From contig NC_135550.1 of the NCBI RefSeq assembly GCF_964340395.1, positions 32,674,176-32,738,175 of the forward strand: a stretch of 64,000 nt of DNA. Direction: 5' to 3'. The notes under the pieces were generated by a model. That model was not told where the DNA came from. It ran no database searches and saw nothing but the letters and a program-made list of their open reading frames with translations. Positions 1 to 11,253 of the stretch are shown in pieces (positions within the stretch are counted from its first letter, which is position 1; each line of letters opens with the position of its first letter). The DNA comes from Glandiceps talaboti. Taxonomy: Eukaryota; Hemichordata; Enteropneusta; Spengelidae. A program made the translations under genes and the position numbers.

Positions 1-891
1 ATACTTGTATAAATAATTAATACGGTAACCACTCAACGAGACAGCAAAATGTCAGAATCCAACAAAATATTGAGAAGACCAAATCAAAGTCTTATCCCAC
101 TATCGTTTGAATGTCTGACGTATGAATTCCAATACATAAATATAATTTCATTTCATAAGATTGACCAATACAATCAGTTATCTGTCGACTTTTTTGACCT
201 CTTTTTGACAATTTATCATATTAATCATAAATTTAAAGTCCAACGCCTCCCCAGATTGAAGTGGATTTTTAAGTCCTCAGAAAGTGAATAAAATAAGAGA
301 GGTGTGAAACTTGTAAACGTATACGGTAGACATAACTTACCTAAGTACACTTCCAAATATGTTTTGTTTAGTACAAGACTATAGACAAATATTTTATAAA
401 TGTGTCGTAAAAAGCCCTGTCTTTAATCCTATAACAAATAAAATGTTGTTGTTGGCGACACATAGTAGAATGATGGATTGTTGGTGTGATAGGTCAAGAT
501 GGCCCACGGCCATACTCAACAGTACTTGTACAATATAAATCACCGTGTTTAACATCGCATGGTTACGTCCTTAAAACAGGTTGACGGATCAGTTTGTTCA
601 CATATACATATCTGTTCAGTATGTTTAGGACGTGGCGAATCGATATCGAATACTTCGTTCAATGTCAATATTGTCCCATTCATTATGGAACTATTGGCAT
701 TTACGATGTGTCCAATCTTACACGCTTACACCATAGTTCAGTATAAAAAGATGTCTGCTGGCGAATACTTTGTTCGTCGGATTATAAAGCAAATACCATT
801 TGAAAAGTCAAACCAAGTAAAGGTCATAAGTTTGGATGTGTTATCAGAACATCCGTAAAGGTTGGTGTCCCATGAGTATAAAACCAATTAT
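1..891. other. Intergenic, no gene recognised
   Basis: AT-rich sequence without a recognisable gene, repeat family or RNA. Two short open frames (49-291 and 559-858, plus strand) show no family resemblance, no splice context and no low-complexity bias typical of the neighbouring genes, so they are treated as chance. The right end is the downstream flank of the minus-strand gene at 892-1710. Confidence 0.5.
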
Positions 892-1710
892 TTAGCGTCT
901 TTCACGTACATTATCATGCCTTTCTTCAGTTATAAGTTCAGGTAAAGATACGGGTCTGCTATACCTCTCATTTTTATCCACCCCAATTTCTTCCTGTTTA
1001 TTCTTAATTGAAAATAAACTTTCGCTGGACCATGCCTTATCCTTGACAGTCAAAGGTGCTCCTTGTGACGATACAGTTGATATCATTGGCAAAGACAAGT
1101 CATTTAATGCTGTGGTTTTAGTTTCATAATTACTTGGCAGTTTACTGTCAGTACTAGCATCTACCAAGTCTTCTAGGATTTCAGATTTATTTGACATGCC
1201 TTTCTTTTGATCAATGCTGTTTCTCGCAGTACTTTTTCCGGACTCATCCGATCTGTTAGTTCGATGTCGCTTGTGCTTACTGTGACCAGCATGACGAGGC
1301 GGATCTCCGTTCTCTGGCTTCGGTTTTTTCTTCTTTACAAGTATTGGCAACGTAACAACTTCGTTATCCACCCTTACTTTAATCAACTCTGTTTCGGTGT
1401 TCTCCATGAGTCGTCTGCGTTTATGTTTTCGGTCGATTCTCTTGAGTTCGGGGGCTGCTGGTTTGATCTTTTGAACGTCATTCATAAACTGTTTTAGCTC
1501 TAGTACTTCAGTGTGCATTTTTCGGATGAAATCGCGATGTTTCATTCGTAAATCCTTCAGGGAATTTTGTAATTCACAATCATAAGCTTTATATTTACTT
1601 GAATTTTGTACCTTGGTTTCCGACGGAAAGAACATGGACTCTCCGGCTTCAGCCAACCGTCTGTAGAAAGATTTTGCCCTCGGCATTTTAGCACAAGTTT
1701 GTAAACTCAT
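892..1710 (-). CDS. Basic, disordered protein of unknown function
   Basis: An uninterrupted 272-residue frame. I do not recognise the family. Seen: an N-terminal third with helical, charged sequence and the start MPRAKSFYRRL at residue 9 as an alternative initiation point; a dense basic stretch around residues 93-101 (KHKRRR type) and another near 125-155 (KKKKPK, KHKRHR) that look like nuclear localisation signals; and a Ser/Thr/Glu-rich C-terminal half with no hydrophobic core, signal peptide or membrane segment. The N-terminal region (about 35-90) could form a coiled coil. It may be a single-exon gene or the last exon of a longer one, since no stop was found immediately upstream and no clear acceptor was chosen. 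It lies 5 kb downstream of another disordered minus-strand gene, and a shared origin is not evident. The length and lack of repeats make it likely to be coding. Confidence 0.6.
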   Translation of the reverse strand: MSLQTCAKMPRAKSFYRRLAEAGESMFFPSETKVQNSSKYKAYDCELQNSLKDLRMKHRDFIRKMHTEVLELKQFMNDVQKIKPAAPELKRIDRKHKRRRLMENTETELIKVRVDNEVVTLPILVKKKKPKPENGDPPRHAGHSKHKRHRTNRSDESGKSTARNSIDQKKGMSNKSEILEDLVDASTDSKLPSNYETKTTALNDLSLPMISTVSSQGAPLTVKDKAWSSESLFSIKNKQEEIGVDKNERYSRPVSLPELITEERHDNVRERR

Positions 1711-3039
1711 ATACTGGTATATTGTCCATGTCCTTATGGGTTCTCGTCAAATAAGCAATAATCTGATCTTACTTAGTAATATTTGAGTGTCCAGCTCTCT
1801 ATTACATCCACTTTCAACGTCCAGGTACATATATGCAGAACGACCATTCACAGCGATGAGTCGACTTATATGTTTTTCAGGTTTTCTAAAGTCACCTGGT
1901 AACACTTGTGATACACTCCCAGTCGTAGCGTCAGTAAATCGATAGTTGGCAGTCCAATGTTCACCTCAATGTATACATTGACTCCGGGAGAGGAATTATA
2001 AACAGGTGATAAATGGGACTGCTGCCCATGCTTGACGACTCAAGCACGTTATAGATTTAAGCACGGAGTACATGTCGGCAACGTTACAGCTACAATACCT
2101 CAGTTGAAAGGCTGGCTTTGTCGTGCATACAATAAGCAATATGATCACCCTGCCTGCCTAGCCTAGTAACGAAGCGACTAAATGGCTTTGTTGAGGGAAG
2201 ATAATATTCAGCGTCATCATATTGATCTACGTTGACTCAAATATTATCTATATGCTCGAAAATAAATTTGTCTTACTTAAGAATTGTGTACGATAAGTTT
2301 ATAATTTGGACTGTCCTTGAAACGAGGACAACACCACTGATGCATCGATTTAAGACATATTGTATAAAACAAAATATTCCTTAGCCTTATTCTTAAATTT
2401 CATATTATCTGCAATTATAGTTTGAGATTAAAAATCTAACAAAATTCACAGAAAATGCTTAAATGCTTAGTTTTACCTAATAAAATCTCTGGTTTTAACA
2501 CCTCGACGACAGAATGAATATTATTTATAAAATGTCCCGGTTTAGTTCGAATTGAAATCCGTATGACAATGTTTATACTGTGACGTGGCATCGCATGGTA
2601 ATATGGTGTATGCTCAGAACTTAACTAGCTGATTACAAACCTAAAACAACTTCTTCCCTACATAAAGCTAGCTTCCCAACGAGTGCAGATATGTTGATCA
2701 GAAAGGAAAACAACATTTTTTTTTTTTAAAGTTAGCAATGCGTCAGTTCACACTGTAATGTCCCAAAATGCGACGAATGTCATTGTTTCGGACCGATACA
2801 TTCATATAATTAAATACATTTGATGAAGTCATAATAGTCGTCATAGCAACCGAAGTAAAGCGAATAATCGTCATATTATCGTAAAAAATGTGCACCGAGC
2901 GAAAAATGAGAGGATTATTTCATGTCACATTGACAAAAACCGAAGGTGCTTGTGTTTGCTTTCATGTCAGTGAGTGATGTGACAAGTTGAGTTTATTGTT
3001 ATTCTGCGAGATATGCGTATTTTAGTCAGTTTTACGGTA
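1711..3039. other. Intergenic, no feature recognised
   Basis: About 1.3 kb of AT-rich sequence upstream of the minus-strand gene. It holds a short T-run near 2717 and otherwise no recognisable repeat, exon or RNA. Confidence 0.4.
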
Positions 3040-3240
3040 GGCATTCCCAAGTTCAGTGACTCAGATTACCAAATTGTCAGTTTACTGTTACAGTAGCCAT
3101 CCCTGAATTCAGTGAATTACCAAATTGTTAGTTTTACTGTTACAGTATCCGTCCCCAAGTTCAGTGTGAATTACCAAATTGTTAGTTTTACTGTTACAGT
3201 AACCATCCCTGAGTTCAGTGAATTACCAAATTGTCAGTAG
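3040..3240. repeat. Minisatellite, about 55-60 bp unit, about four copies
   Basis: Successive copies share CAGTGAATTACCAAATTGT followed by an AGTTTACTGTTACAGT-like stretch and a CCATCCCTGAGTTCAGTG-like stretch. Copies differ by a few substitutions and small indels. Confidence 0.85.
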
Positions 3241-3290
3241 ATAATTTGGATGCTAGCATCCGATCTACATTTACTTCGATATGCAGAGCA

Positions 3291-3385
3291 AGACAAGGCA
3301 AGGCAAGGCAAGGCAAGGCAAGATAAGGTAGGGAAAAGGTAAGGCAAGGCAAGGAAAGGTATGGTAAAGTAAGGCAAGGCATACT
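3291..3385. repeat. Degenerate (AAGGC)n simple repeat
   Basis: Runs of AAGGC interrupted by AAGATAAGG, GGGAAAAGG and GGTATGGTAAAGT variants. Confidence 0.85.
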
Positions 3386-4029
3386 GAAGTCATAAATTAT
3401 TTATGCTTTCTTTTGCTTGTCTGTGGTATTGGCTAAAATCGTCGGTGTTTGGAATATTCAAGTAATTTATTTCAAAGCATTATGATAGGCTTACGGAAAT
3501 TGACATCTAAGTCATCCTGCAAACCCATTTCGCCGTCGTCATGGCTACAAATTCTCGGCGACTTTGGAATGAATCCGAAAATAACGAGATGTTTGTCTCT
3601 TTGTATTTCGTTTGTTCGTGATTTTGTTGTTTTGATGTATCTCGTGTGTGTATTGGTTCTTGAGTATTTCACAAAGATTTTATTCAGATTCATTAAAATA
3701 TTGACACTTTAGTCAAAAACTAGGAAGTGAACTTTTAAATAAGTGAGGAAGCCTTCAGTAATTACAAGGGGGTGCGGGGGAAATCAGACCCGGGCTGTTG
3801 TGTAAAACATGACATTCCTCCGAATCCGTCGAGTTAAAAAGTGATCATCCCTCAGTTTACTTTCTCCAAAGCAAGACCCCCCACCCCCCTCCCCGTTGAA
3901 ATATTTCAAAAACATAGTTTAAATGCTGGCAGACACAGAAAGGACACTAGTCCCAGAATCAATGGTGCAAAGGACTTAATGCCACCACGTTGAGCTACAT
4001 TTACACTTACATATACAAATATACAATAC
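3386..4029. other. Intergenic, no feature recognised
   Basis: No gene or repeat family recognised. Overlapping opposite-strand frames near 3449-3712 mirror each other and lack any protein signature. Short G- and C-runs lie at about 3768-3780 and 3880-3895. Confidence 0.4.
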
Positions 4030-4040
4030 AGATTTCCAGC

Positions 4041-4123
<83 letters not shown>

Positions 4124-4127
<4 letters not shown>

Positions 4128-4179
4128 TTGGTAGTACTGGAACTCTTTTAATGAAAGAGTTCCAGTACTACCAAAACTA
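4124..4179. repeat. Perfect short hairpin (24-25 bp stems)
   Basis: AGTTTTGGTAGTACTGGAAC continues to CTCTT and is followed, after a loop of about 6 nt, by its reverse complement. It begins directly at the end of a long TA run. Confidence 0.85.
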
Positions 4180-4193
4180 TTACGCTCTACCAC

Positions 4194-4302
4194 TGCGGTA
4201 TAGAGCACTGTCTTATAGCAGATTGATACTCACCGAGTTATATATATATATATATATATACATAACTCGGTGAGTATCAATCTGCTAAGACAGTGCTCTA
4301 TA

Positions 4303-4307
<5 letters not shown>
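4194..4307. repeat. Second inverted repeat (about 45 bp stems) closed by a TA loop
   Basis: The left arm starts TGCGGTATAGAGCACTGTCT and runs to ACCGAGTTAT. The right arm is its reverse complement, ending at CTATACCGCA, with a small bulge difference (TTATAGCAG against CTGCTAAGA). A TA run forms the loop, and another TA run follows the right arm. Confidence 0.85.
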
Positions 4308-4386
<79 letters not shown>

Positions 4387-4500
4387 GTACAGATTTCCAG
4401 CTACACTTACATATATATACATATACATATACAGCACAGATTTCCATCTACACTTACATATATACATACACAGTACAGATTTCCATCTACATTTAGTTAT

Positions 4501-5138
4501 ATTATTACGCATAATCTCACTAAAGATCTTTTTGAATATGTTGTGTATTTATTTTTGTCATTTACAGTAAGAGGAGCCAAAGATTTTAATAATCTACCTG
4601 TACATTTGCGTAAAATAGATGCAGTTGATGTTTTTAAGAGGGATTGCTACAATTTCTTATTTACAAAGTATATGGATGAATCATTTTAAGTCAATTGTAC
4701 TTATTGTATCTGTAAATGTATTTTAAACAGTCTATTGAAATTTTATTCCTCTATTGATTGTCACCAATGTCAATTTTAAGTGTTTGTTTGGTATTGAATA
4801 TTTATAGTGCACTGTATTGCCGTGTATTTTATTGTGTTGTTATTTTGTATTTTGATGTATCTCGACCTCCACGAAAAGAGGTTTAAAAACCTATGGAGTT
4901 ATCGAGATTAATAAATAAAGATTAATAATAATAATAATAATAATATATAAACTGGTATAATTTTATTTCAAAAAATATTGTGACACGAAAACTACGACCA
5001 CAGATAATCAGTATATGGATTGACGTTCGTTATCTATAGTTATTGACTATGATGTGGTATGTTGGGCGGCTGATGAGTAGAAAAAAACAAATACACAACA
5101 TATTCAAAAAGATCTTTAGTGAGATTATGCGTAATAAT
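4501..5138. repeat. Inverted pair of 53-bp repeats flanking a LINE tail
   Basis: The segment 4501-4553 (ATTATTACGCATAATCTCAC onward, including AAAGATCTTTTTGAA) is repeated as its reverse complement at 5086-5138 with almost no mismatch. Between them lies the 3' end of a LINE. They could be the ends of a small inverted-repeat element into which the LINE tail was copied, or a product of target-primed reverse transcription with 5' inversion. Confidence 0.8.
4560..4948 (+). mobile_element. 5'-truncated LINE 3' end (CR1/L2-like)
   Basis: The reading frame at 4570-4689 gives the C-terminus of a LINE ORF2: [16 protein letters not shown] then [10 protein letters not shown], the same position and pattern as WNSIPDFIKNLNKRHEFKYH at the ORF2 end of the full LINE in this window, but clearly another family. 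A stop is followed by a 3' UTR of about 250 bp, a small hairpin (CCTCCACGAAAAGAGG... GTTTAAAAACC region), AATAAATAAAG, and a terminal (AAT)n tail. Everything 5' of the last 40 codons is missing, as expected of abortive reverse transcription. Confidence 0.75.
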
Positions 5139-6205
5139 CTTAGGTACCAAATATTGACAGTCGCAAGCATCCTTGGATACCATATGACCAGTTTGCTGAC
5201 CAAACGAAGCCTAGAATATATTTTGAAAACTTGAAAAGATGAAAAATGTCGAACGACCTTGGAATGTTGGGATGACCTACAGATAAGTCAATCAAGTGAC
5301 CCTTGTTATCGATTATAGTCCTGACACGACTTTATGATCGACTCGATTATCACGCACACACCTCATTAATTACGGTGACAAGTTAAAAGCCTTCTGTATT
5401 TACATTCTAAGATAATGATATTGGTGAAGTGCATTTTTGACTATAGTTGACCATGACGTCATTCAATGAATCCTATGATATAATTGTATCGATCGGAAAC
5501 TAAAATGTCAGCCATTCCAACTGTCATTGCTGTATATGTACTTACATCAATATTCAAAGCTAAAATTCCGAACTCATCAGTTGCTCTCTCGAGTCTTCAC
5601 CGATTGTTCAACAAAAACCCAAATATAGTACCCTAGTGTAAACATCATCCTCTCGACGTAGCACACAATACATGTAGCTTGTTTTTATATTGTAAATCAT
5701 CAATAAAATACGTTCAAATTACTCTAAACCTTCGACCACTACAGTAACGTACATGTAATAATCATCTTTCATAACATTGGGTTTATTCAGTGAAAACGAT
5801 GATTGCTGAAATTGGCGATAAAATGGACAGTGGCTATGCTGCTATCTTCAATTGTTTTCCATAGCCTCAAACCAGTGAAAATACGATAATTTTTGTTTCT
5901 AATAAAGTATACAAAAACACCAGACAAATTCTGGAATCGATGCTAACAGCAAAAATCCCATTTCGTGAAATAATTGTACAGCAGGGTAGCCGGATAGAAT
6001 ACACCCTAATCACATGTCAGTTCATATCCTTATGTTAATGTAGAATGATAGCATATGGTCTCTACGTTATAATATTTGCGACCCAAAATTATTGTTTATT
6101 TTTGAAATCTATTTCAAAACTTTGATTTTCACTGTATATCGCCGAACAAGAACGGTTGAAACTCTCTGGAATGGTGATCTTGGGGAATGTATGCTAAATG
6201 TGGTA
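5139..6205. other. Intergenic, no feature recognised
   Basis: AT-rich sequence with no exon, repeat family or RNA recognised. Confidence 0.4.
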
Positions 6206-6256
6206 TTACATTACATTACATTACATTACATTACATTACATTACATTACATTACAC
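6206..6256. repeat. (ATTAC)n microsatellite
   Basis: About ten tandem ATTAC units without interruption. Confidence 0.95.
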
Positions 6257-6828
6257 TTATTTATTTCATACTTTTATTGTAGTTTGTTCTTTTTGGGGGT
6301 TCTGTGTGCGCTTTGTACCTGTAGGTAATCGTGCCAAGTTCACTACATTAGATTTTAATCAGATTTTAGGCGAAAACTAACTGGTGAGTTCGATAAGAAA
6401 ATATCCATTACATGACACCACAAGTATTGAAAACGTATTTAAAAAACCGTGGCAAGTGTGGTGTGTGTTGAAATCACCTGAACGCATGCATCTAAAATAA
6501 TTCTTCCGTCTAAAACCCAATATTCATTAGCGAAATAAAAAGTAGCAATAATTAATACTAGTATTTTCATTCACTAATATACGTATAAAACAAACGTTTT
6601 AAGAACTCTTTATGTATATAACATGGGAGTGAAAGTTGTTACAACTATCAATGTATTTGTGTTACGAGACTTGCTTTGCATTTCCACTTTTCTTAAAATT
6701 GCGATTGGTAATTATGACAAACAAATGTGCATACATAATATAAACAGAGTTATGATCATGGCAAACAAAAGTGCATAATTACAATAATAAAAGCAAAGTT
6801 TAAACAACAACTGTACATGTATATTAAT
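6257..6828. other. Downstream flank of the minus-strand gene
   Basis: Probably contains the 3' UTR of the minus-strand gene ending at 6829. No unambiguous AATAAA was assigned on that strand. Nothing else recognised. Confidence 0.35.
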
Positions 6829-9800
6829 CTATTTGTTAATATTAGCCCTTGCTGCTTCCATTTCTAATAGTTCAACAGTTCTTCTTTGTAAAGTCATTTC
6901 ATTTAATGCCTTTCGAAGTTGCCCGGATGCGCTTCGAGTACTCTGAACTCGCATATGTAAAGGTGGTGGTCCTGTTAGTGGTCTACTTCTTTGTTTCTGA
7001 CGACGTTCTTCAATCCTATTTCTAAGCTCTGTCTCGATGTCTCTTTGTATTTCTACATCGCTTCGTACAATTATCGATCCCGATGTAGACTTGGTGTCCG
7101 TGTTGATACGACTGTTTTGTTCCATTTTGTCGACACATAATACTTTTTCTTGGACACATTCATCACCGATCGTTTCAGTGTCATCTTCAGAGTTTCTTAC
7201 TCGAAGATTAAAGTCAACATTTAGAATAGGTATATCCCCCGACAGCAACGAACGCCGTCGTTGAGCATTGATGGAACGGTCTTCATTTGGTTTAACGTCA
7301 TCCTCATTTCGATTATGAAGACTATGTATTGGTTGGGGTACTGTAAGGCGTGTTCCGAATGTCAGAGAATTCCTTCTTCCTCCCAAGTATTGAGTTGGTT
7401 CATTCTCCTTAGACACTTCCCGTGCAAGTGAAGAACCCAATATTAGAGAATCTGATGAACGTCTTTCTGTTGGCTTTATTTCTGACTTACAAAGCAAGAC
7501 GTCTTTCTTGATTCCGAAAGTATTTATCGTTTTCTCCAATTCTTTGGTACAATTGAATGACCCTCTTCGACCAGTTAACAGGTCAGGCTGAAAAGAAAAC
7601 AGTAAACTGTTATTAAAACTACTAGAACATGTGATGCTATGATATTGATTTTCACGACAGTTAAGTTTATTTTCTATCTACATTCAATTCCAACATTTTC
7701 GAACACGTAGACGCCTAACCACTAACAATTCGGCCGAGGGCTTACTCAGTCAGCACAAGCATACAATGTTTGAAAAGGAGACATGCAAGAAATTACCGGT
7801 CATGATTTTATTTCTCTATCGTTGTCCGATCATGTATTAATACAATACAATTTTACACAGAGTATTGAGAGTTTGCCTTTTTTTTATTCCGAACCATGAT
7901 ATAATAGTTTTCAATTCTAGTTAAATAAATGTAAAGTAGATTGAACAACACAGACAATACTAACTTGCAGATACTACCAGTAATTGGGTATAGGTGCTAC
8001 CAGTAATTGGGTATAGATGCTACCAGTAATTGGGTAAAGATATTACCCGTGACAGACTAGCATGAATAAGTGGAAAGTGTTACAAAAAGGGAAAGTAAAC
8101 AAGTACACGGATTGGATTAAAATAACACTTGGTAAAATCATGTTGGAAGTACAGAGACACGTATTACATTGTATTATTTGATATGAACACTTTTACACAA
8201 TATTTCCCATTCATAAACAAACTTCCCCTGGTATTTCATGTACATGCAAAGAGGTCATATATATCTGTTCTTATCTATATATTTTTTTATTTATAAACCA
8301 TCCAACAGGCATTGCTAAATGACAAGAGGAGGGTTCCCTGTTAGTTCATGAGGTAGGCGGAGTACCTGGGGAAATCCTGCGTTGTTCAAGTACGGGTAGA
8401 GTCAAACTGAATGGCACTCTTCTTACTTACAACGTGTTAAATTTAATCAAACCCAGAATTGGTTCGAACTCTGACCACAGTGGTTAGAGGCAAGTGGTTT
8501 AACTACTGGGCGACCGACAACCCTGTCAAATAATGAAATGTAATACATGATTGTCTCCTAGTTCCAACATGCCTTGCCTATTCATCTCCTTGTTCATGCT
8601 ATCCTGTGGATGATCGTAGATGGCAGTAACTCAATAAAGCAGCAATCGCTTCTTTCGAATGCAAGAATCGAATAAACACATCATATTTACATAGGTAAGA
8701 TTTCATCACACATGACGAATAAACCTAAACGTTTACTTACCGAAACGGGTAAAGTATTGTACTCACTTGACGTGGATAGTGATGCTCGACGTGCAAAGAT
8801 ATCTCGTGGTGGTAATATCTGACTACACACGGGACTGCGTTGGCGTTCTTCTTTCTTTTTAGTATTCAATCCAGCAATCACCTTTGAGCGTTCGTCCTTC
8901 AAAGCCTCAAGACGAGCCGAGACTGTGAGCAAATCCACAGATGAACGACGTCGGCTAGAGGTCATTTTAGTCTTAGGTAAAATACTCTCCGATGATGACC
9001 TCAAAGATGATGTTGAACTTGCAGACGATCTCCTTGAACTCAAAGAAGATCTCGACCAGGTGGAACAATCAGAGGACACCGACAATCGTCTACAAGCTTC
9101 GTTCGGGATACATGTGTATGGTGGTGACACTTCAGCGTTATTGATTTCAATTTGTTCATCGTTTGGCATGTTGCCACTGTCATTGCCATCTTCAATCGAT
9201 GTGGTGGTAATGTCATTGGTAACGTTGTCCAGTGACGATATAACAATTGAGATTCCGTGGATGTCACCATCATGGCTTGGATAATTGTGGAATTTGTTGG
9301 TCGGATACTTGTGGTTTGTGACGATATCTGGTGATACAGCTGTTATTTCCTTTTCAACCATTGTTGATTCAGAGTGTGATCTAAGACTTTCTACAGCTTT
9401 CTGCTCCTTAGAAATCACTTCCATTAATTTGACATCTTCTCTCGAATGTTCACTAGTATGGTTTTCATATGCCTCTCTATAATTTTCCTGTCCGATCTTA
9501 TCACTTTCATTTGCATCTGTATCGTCACTATATTTATTTCCCGTATCGTATTTGCTTTTATCTCCTGATTCAATGTTCAAATCCCCACCGCAAGACTGGC
9601 TGCTACACGGTCGACGTTTACAACTTTCCATGACAGCAATAGACTCTGGACTTGCAATTCCCTGACAAACAACTGCATTTGGTTGGACACTGTCTAACGA
9701 GGACTTCGATGCCCCTGCCCAATTCTTTTGATCCTCTCTGATTTTCGGTTGTCTTTCTTCACACTTCGTTAATGGTAATGTGGCAGTTAACAGTGTTGCG

Positions 9801-10153
9801 CTCTGCGATTGTTTCTTCAGACTATCAAGACCAGTTTTGCTTTCTAAAAGACTGATTTGCGAAGCTGCCTGCCGACCAACAGTTACGGTGCTTGCAGTGT
9901 TCATACCGGAATATAAATATCTTACATGTCGTTTTTTCCTATCAAATCCTTCACCACCTTTCAAAAACTGTCGTACAGCTTTTCTTCGTGTGCCAAGAAC
10001 GGTCGTGGTCTTCGACTTGTCCGCTATGCTATCAAGATCTATATGTTGGTAGTTGAGGATTCCTCCTTGCACGTTATAGTCAGACTGGCTCCTCGGTCCG
10101 AGTGAGTCGTCGGAGTGGGGACGGGTCATCAGTTGGTCTCTTTTCTGTGGCAT
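6829..10153 (-). CDS. Two-exon gene for a Ser-rich disordered protein (about 723 aa)
   Basis: Exon 1 is 10153-8741 and exon 2 is 7587-6829, joined in phase 0 by a GTAAGT donor and a polypyrimidine-CAG acceptor, giving about 723 residues. I do not recognise the family. Seen: an N-terminus starting MPQKRDQLMTRPHSDD; a long acidic/serine-rich middle; a Ser-only patch before a short predicted helix (LLTVSARLEALKDERSKV); and at least five RRxS motifs spread over both exons (RRRSS, RRASL, RRGSF, RRNSL, RRRSL), which match the basophilic kinase (PKA-type) consensus. The last 80 residues contain two basic, likely coiled-coil helices (IETELRNRIEERRQKQR and LNEMTLQRRTVELLEMEAAR). No signal peptide or membrane segment. 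The intron holds a SINE and a small tandem repeat. A cytoskeletal or scaffold role is possible but only a guess. The start codon is the first Met of the frame, and upstream non-coding exons are not excluded. Confidence 0.75.
7968..8048. repeat. Short tandem repeat, about 25 bp unit, three copies
   Basis: TACCAGTAATTGGGTATAG-type unit repeated three times, the last ending in TAAAGATATTACC. It lies in the intron of the 6829-10153 gene. Confidence 0.85.
8283..8524 (-). mobile_element. tRNA-derived SINE (minus strand)
   Basis: Read on the minus strand it starts GTTGTCGGTCGCCCAGTAG (A-box position), has a B-box-like GAGTTCGAACC, then a body containing TTTGATTAAATTTAAC, AAGTAAGAAGAGTG, GGATTTCCCCAGGTACTC, and an AT-rich tail. 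The same order occurs in the copies at 17.2-17.9 kb and 53.3 kb. The A box is degenerate, so this copy is probably old. Confidence 0.8.
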
Positions 10154-10720
10154 AAGTGTAGTTGTTGGCTTAACTTGTAGTTGAAACTCTTATAAAAATT
10201 AAGCTAACACCGGGTTGTGTGTGTGAATGAATCACGACGTATTCACACTAAAACACCCAGGAAGAAAACAAAAAGCTGCGTCTTCTTTTTGTTACCGGTT
10301 AGTTGGTTGTTTTGTTGCTGTAAAGTTCTTGTTCAAATGGTATCGGGTAGACTACACTAAAATCCAACTTGATATAGGTGAACGAGTAACTCAATACGCC
10401 GTACTGCTGCTCTGACACACAACTGATTGATATTAATGAGAGACAACCTTTTCTCCTATTTTAAACCATGGAAGTAGAACCCCTACAGAAAGATTATGTC
10501 AGCAGGAAACATGATCACGTTTGTAGAAGATGCTTATTTTATAAAACGTGCGAAAAACACCCACTAAAGCATCAAAGGCGTGTCACAAAACGTGTTCACA
10601 TATCAACAAAGGACGTCTAAAAGCTGAAAGAGCAAGTCTCCCTTCAATTTTTATATTGTTCCCCTGATTTTAAATTATACACCAACTTCTACAACTAAAC
10701 AGGAAACCTTGTACATCCTA
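10154..10720. other. Upstream region of the disordered-protein gene
   Basis: Presumed promoter and 5' UTR of the minus-strand gene. No clear TATA box or CpG island was identified, and no repeat family recognised. Confidence 0.35.
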
Positions 10721-10728
10721 GTTCTAAG

Positions 10729-11245
10729 AAGAGCGCAGCTATATACCAGCTGTGTGCACCACAGCCCTGGTACATGGTTGTGAAAAAGATGCCTGTTGTA
10801 TGGACGTGGAATACCACCTCTGTGCCACGACTATTTTGCACATCCCAGTACCATAGCTATGTACTGCACACCTAGCACACAATCATGTAACAGTTATGGT
10901 AGAATAATATCCAGTAGCAACCCTTTTCTTCATATCCGACTAGCATATTGCACACACATAGCTGGTTCATTGCTGTGGGAAATACCTACATTACAGCTCT
11001 GTTCACATAGCTGTTACATGGCTGTGGGAAAAAGAAAAAGGCTTGTGTACGTGGATTTTATAAAAAGCTATGCTGCATTGCTATTTTTAACACCCATGTT
11101 ACGTTGATGTTGGCATACCAGTTACACATCAAATCTAGGTATGTTACACCTAATGTGTTCGCCAGAACTATTACATGGATATTGTACACATAGCTGCAAC
11201 AGCCCCGTGGCTCCACTGAGCTGGTATAGCTATGTGCACAACCCT
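10729..11245. mobile_element. Likely hAT-type MITE with 8-bp target duplication
   Basis: The 517-bp segment is bounded on both sides by GTTCTAAG (10721-10728 and 11246-11253). Its ends are imperfect inverted repeats sharing an AGCTATATACCAGCT/AGCTATACCAGCT core. The interior is made of diverged repeats of a GCTGTGG/TACATGG-like motif on both strands, which is common in old non-autonomous elements. An 8-bp duplication fits the hAT superfamily. No coding capacity. The termini themselves are too diverged to name a family. Confidence 0.55.
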
Positions 11246-11253
11246 GTTCTAAG

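Larger units (their letters stand above)
4030..4500. repeat. (TA)n microsatellites embedded in a CAGATTTCCA-type repeat
   Basis: Long pure TA runs at about 4044-4124 and 4306-4382, and a short one at 4240-4260. A unit beginning CAGATTTCCAGCTACA and followed by CTTACATATATA recurs at about 4030, 4390, 4438 and 4477, so the block is a compound minisatellite and microsatellite. The frames that run through it are only translated TA. Confidence 0.85.

Noticed and set aside
559-858. Open frame of 99 codons, plus strand
   Set aside because: No family resemblance, no splice or promoter context.
3449-3712. Overlapping open frames on both strands
   Set aside because: Mirror frames of the same unique sequence without protein signatures.
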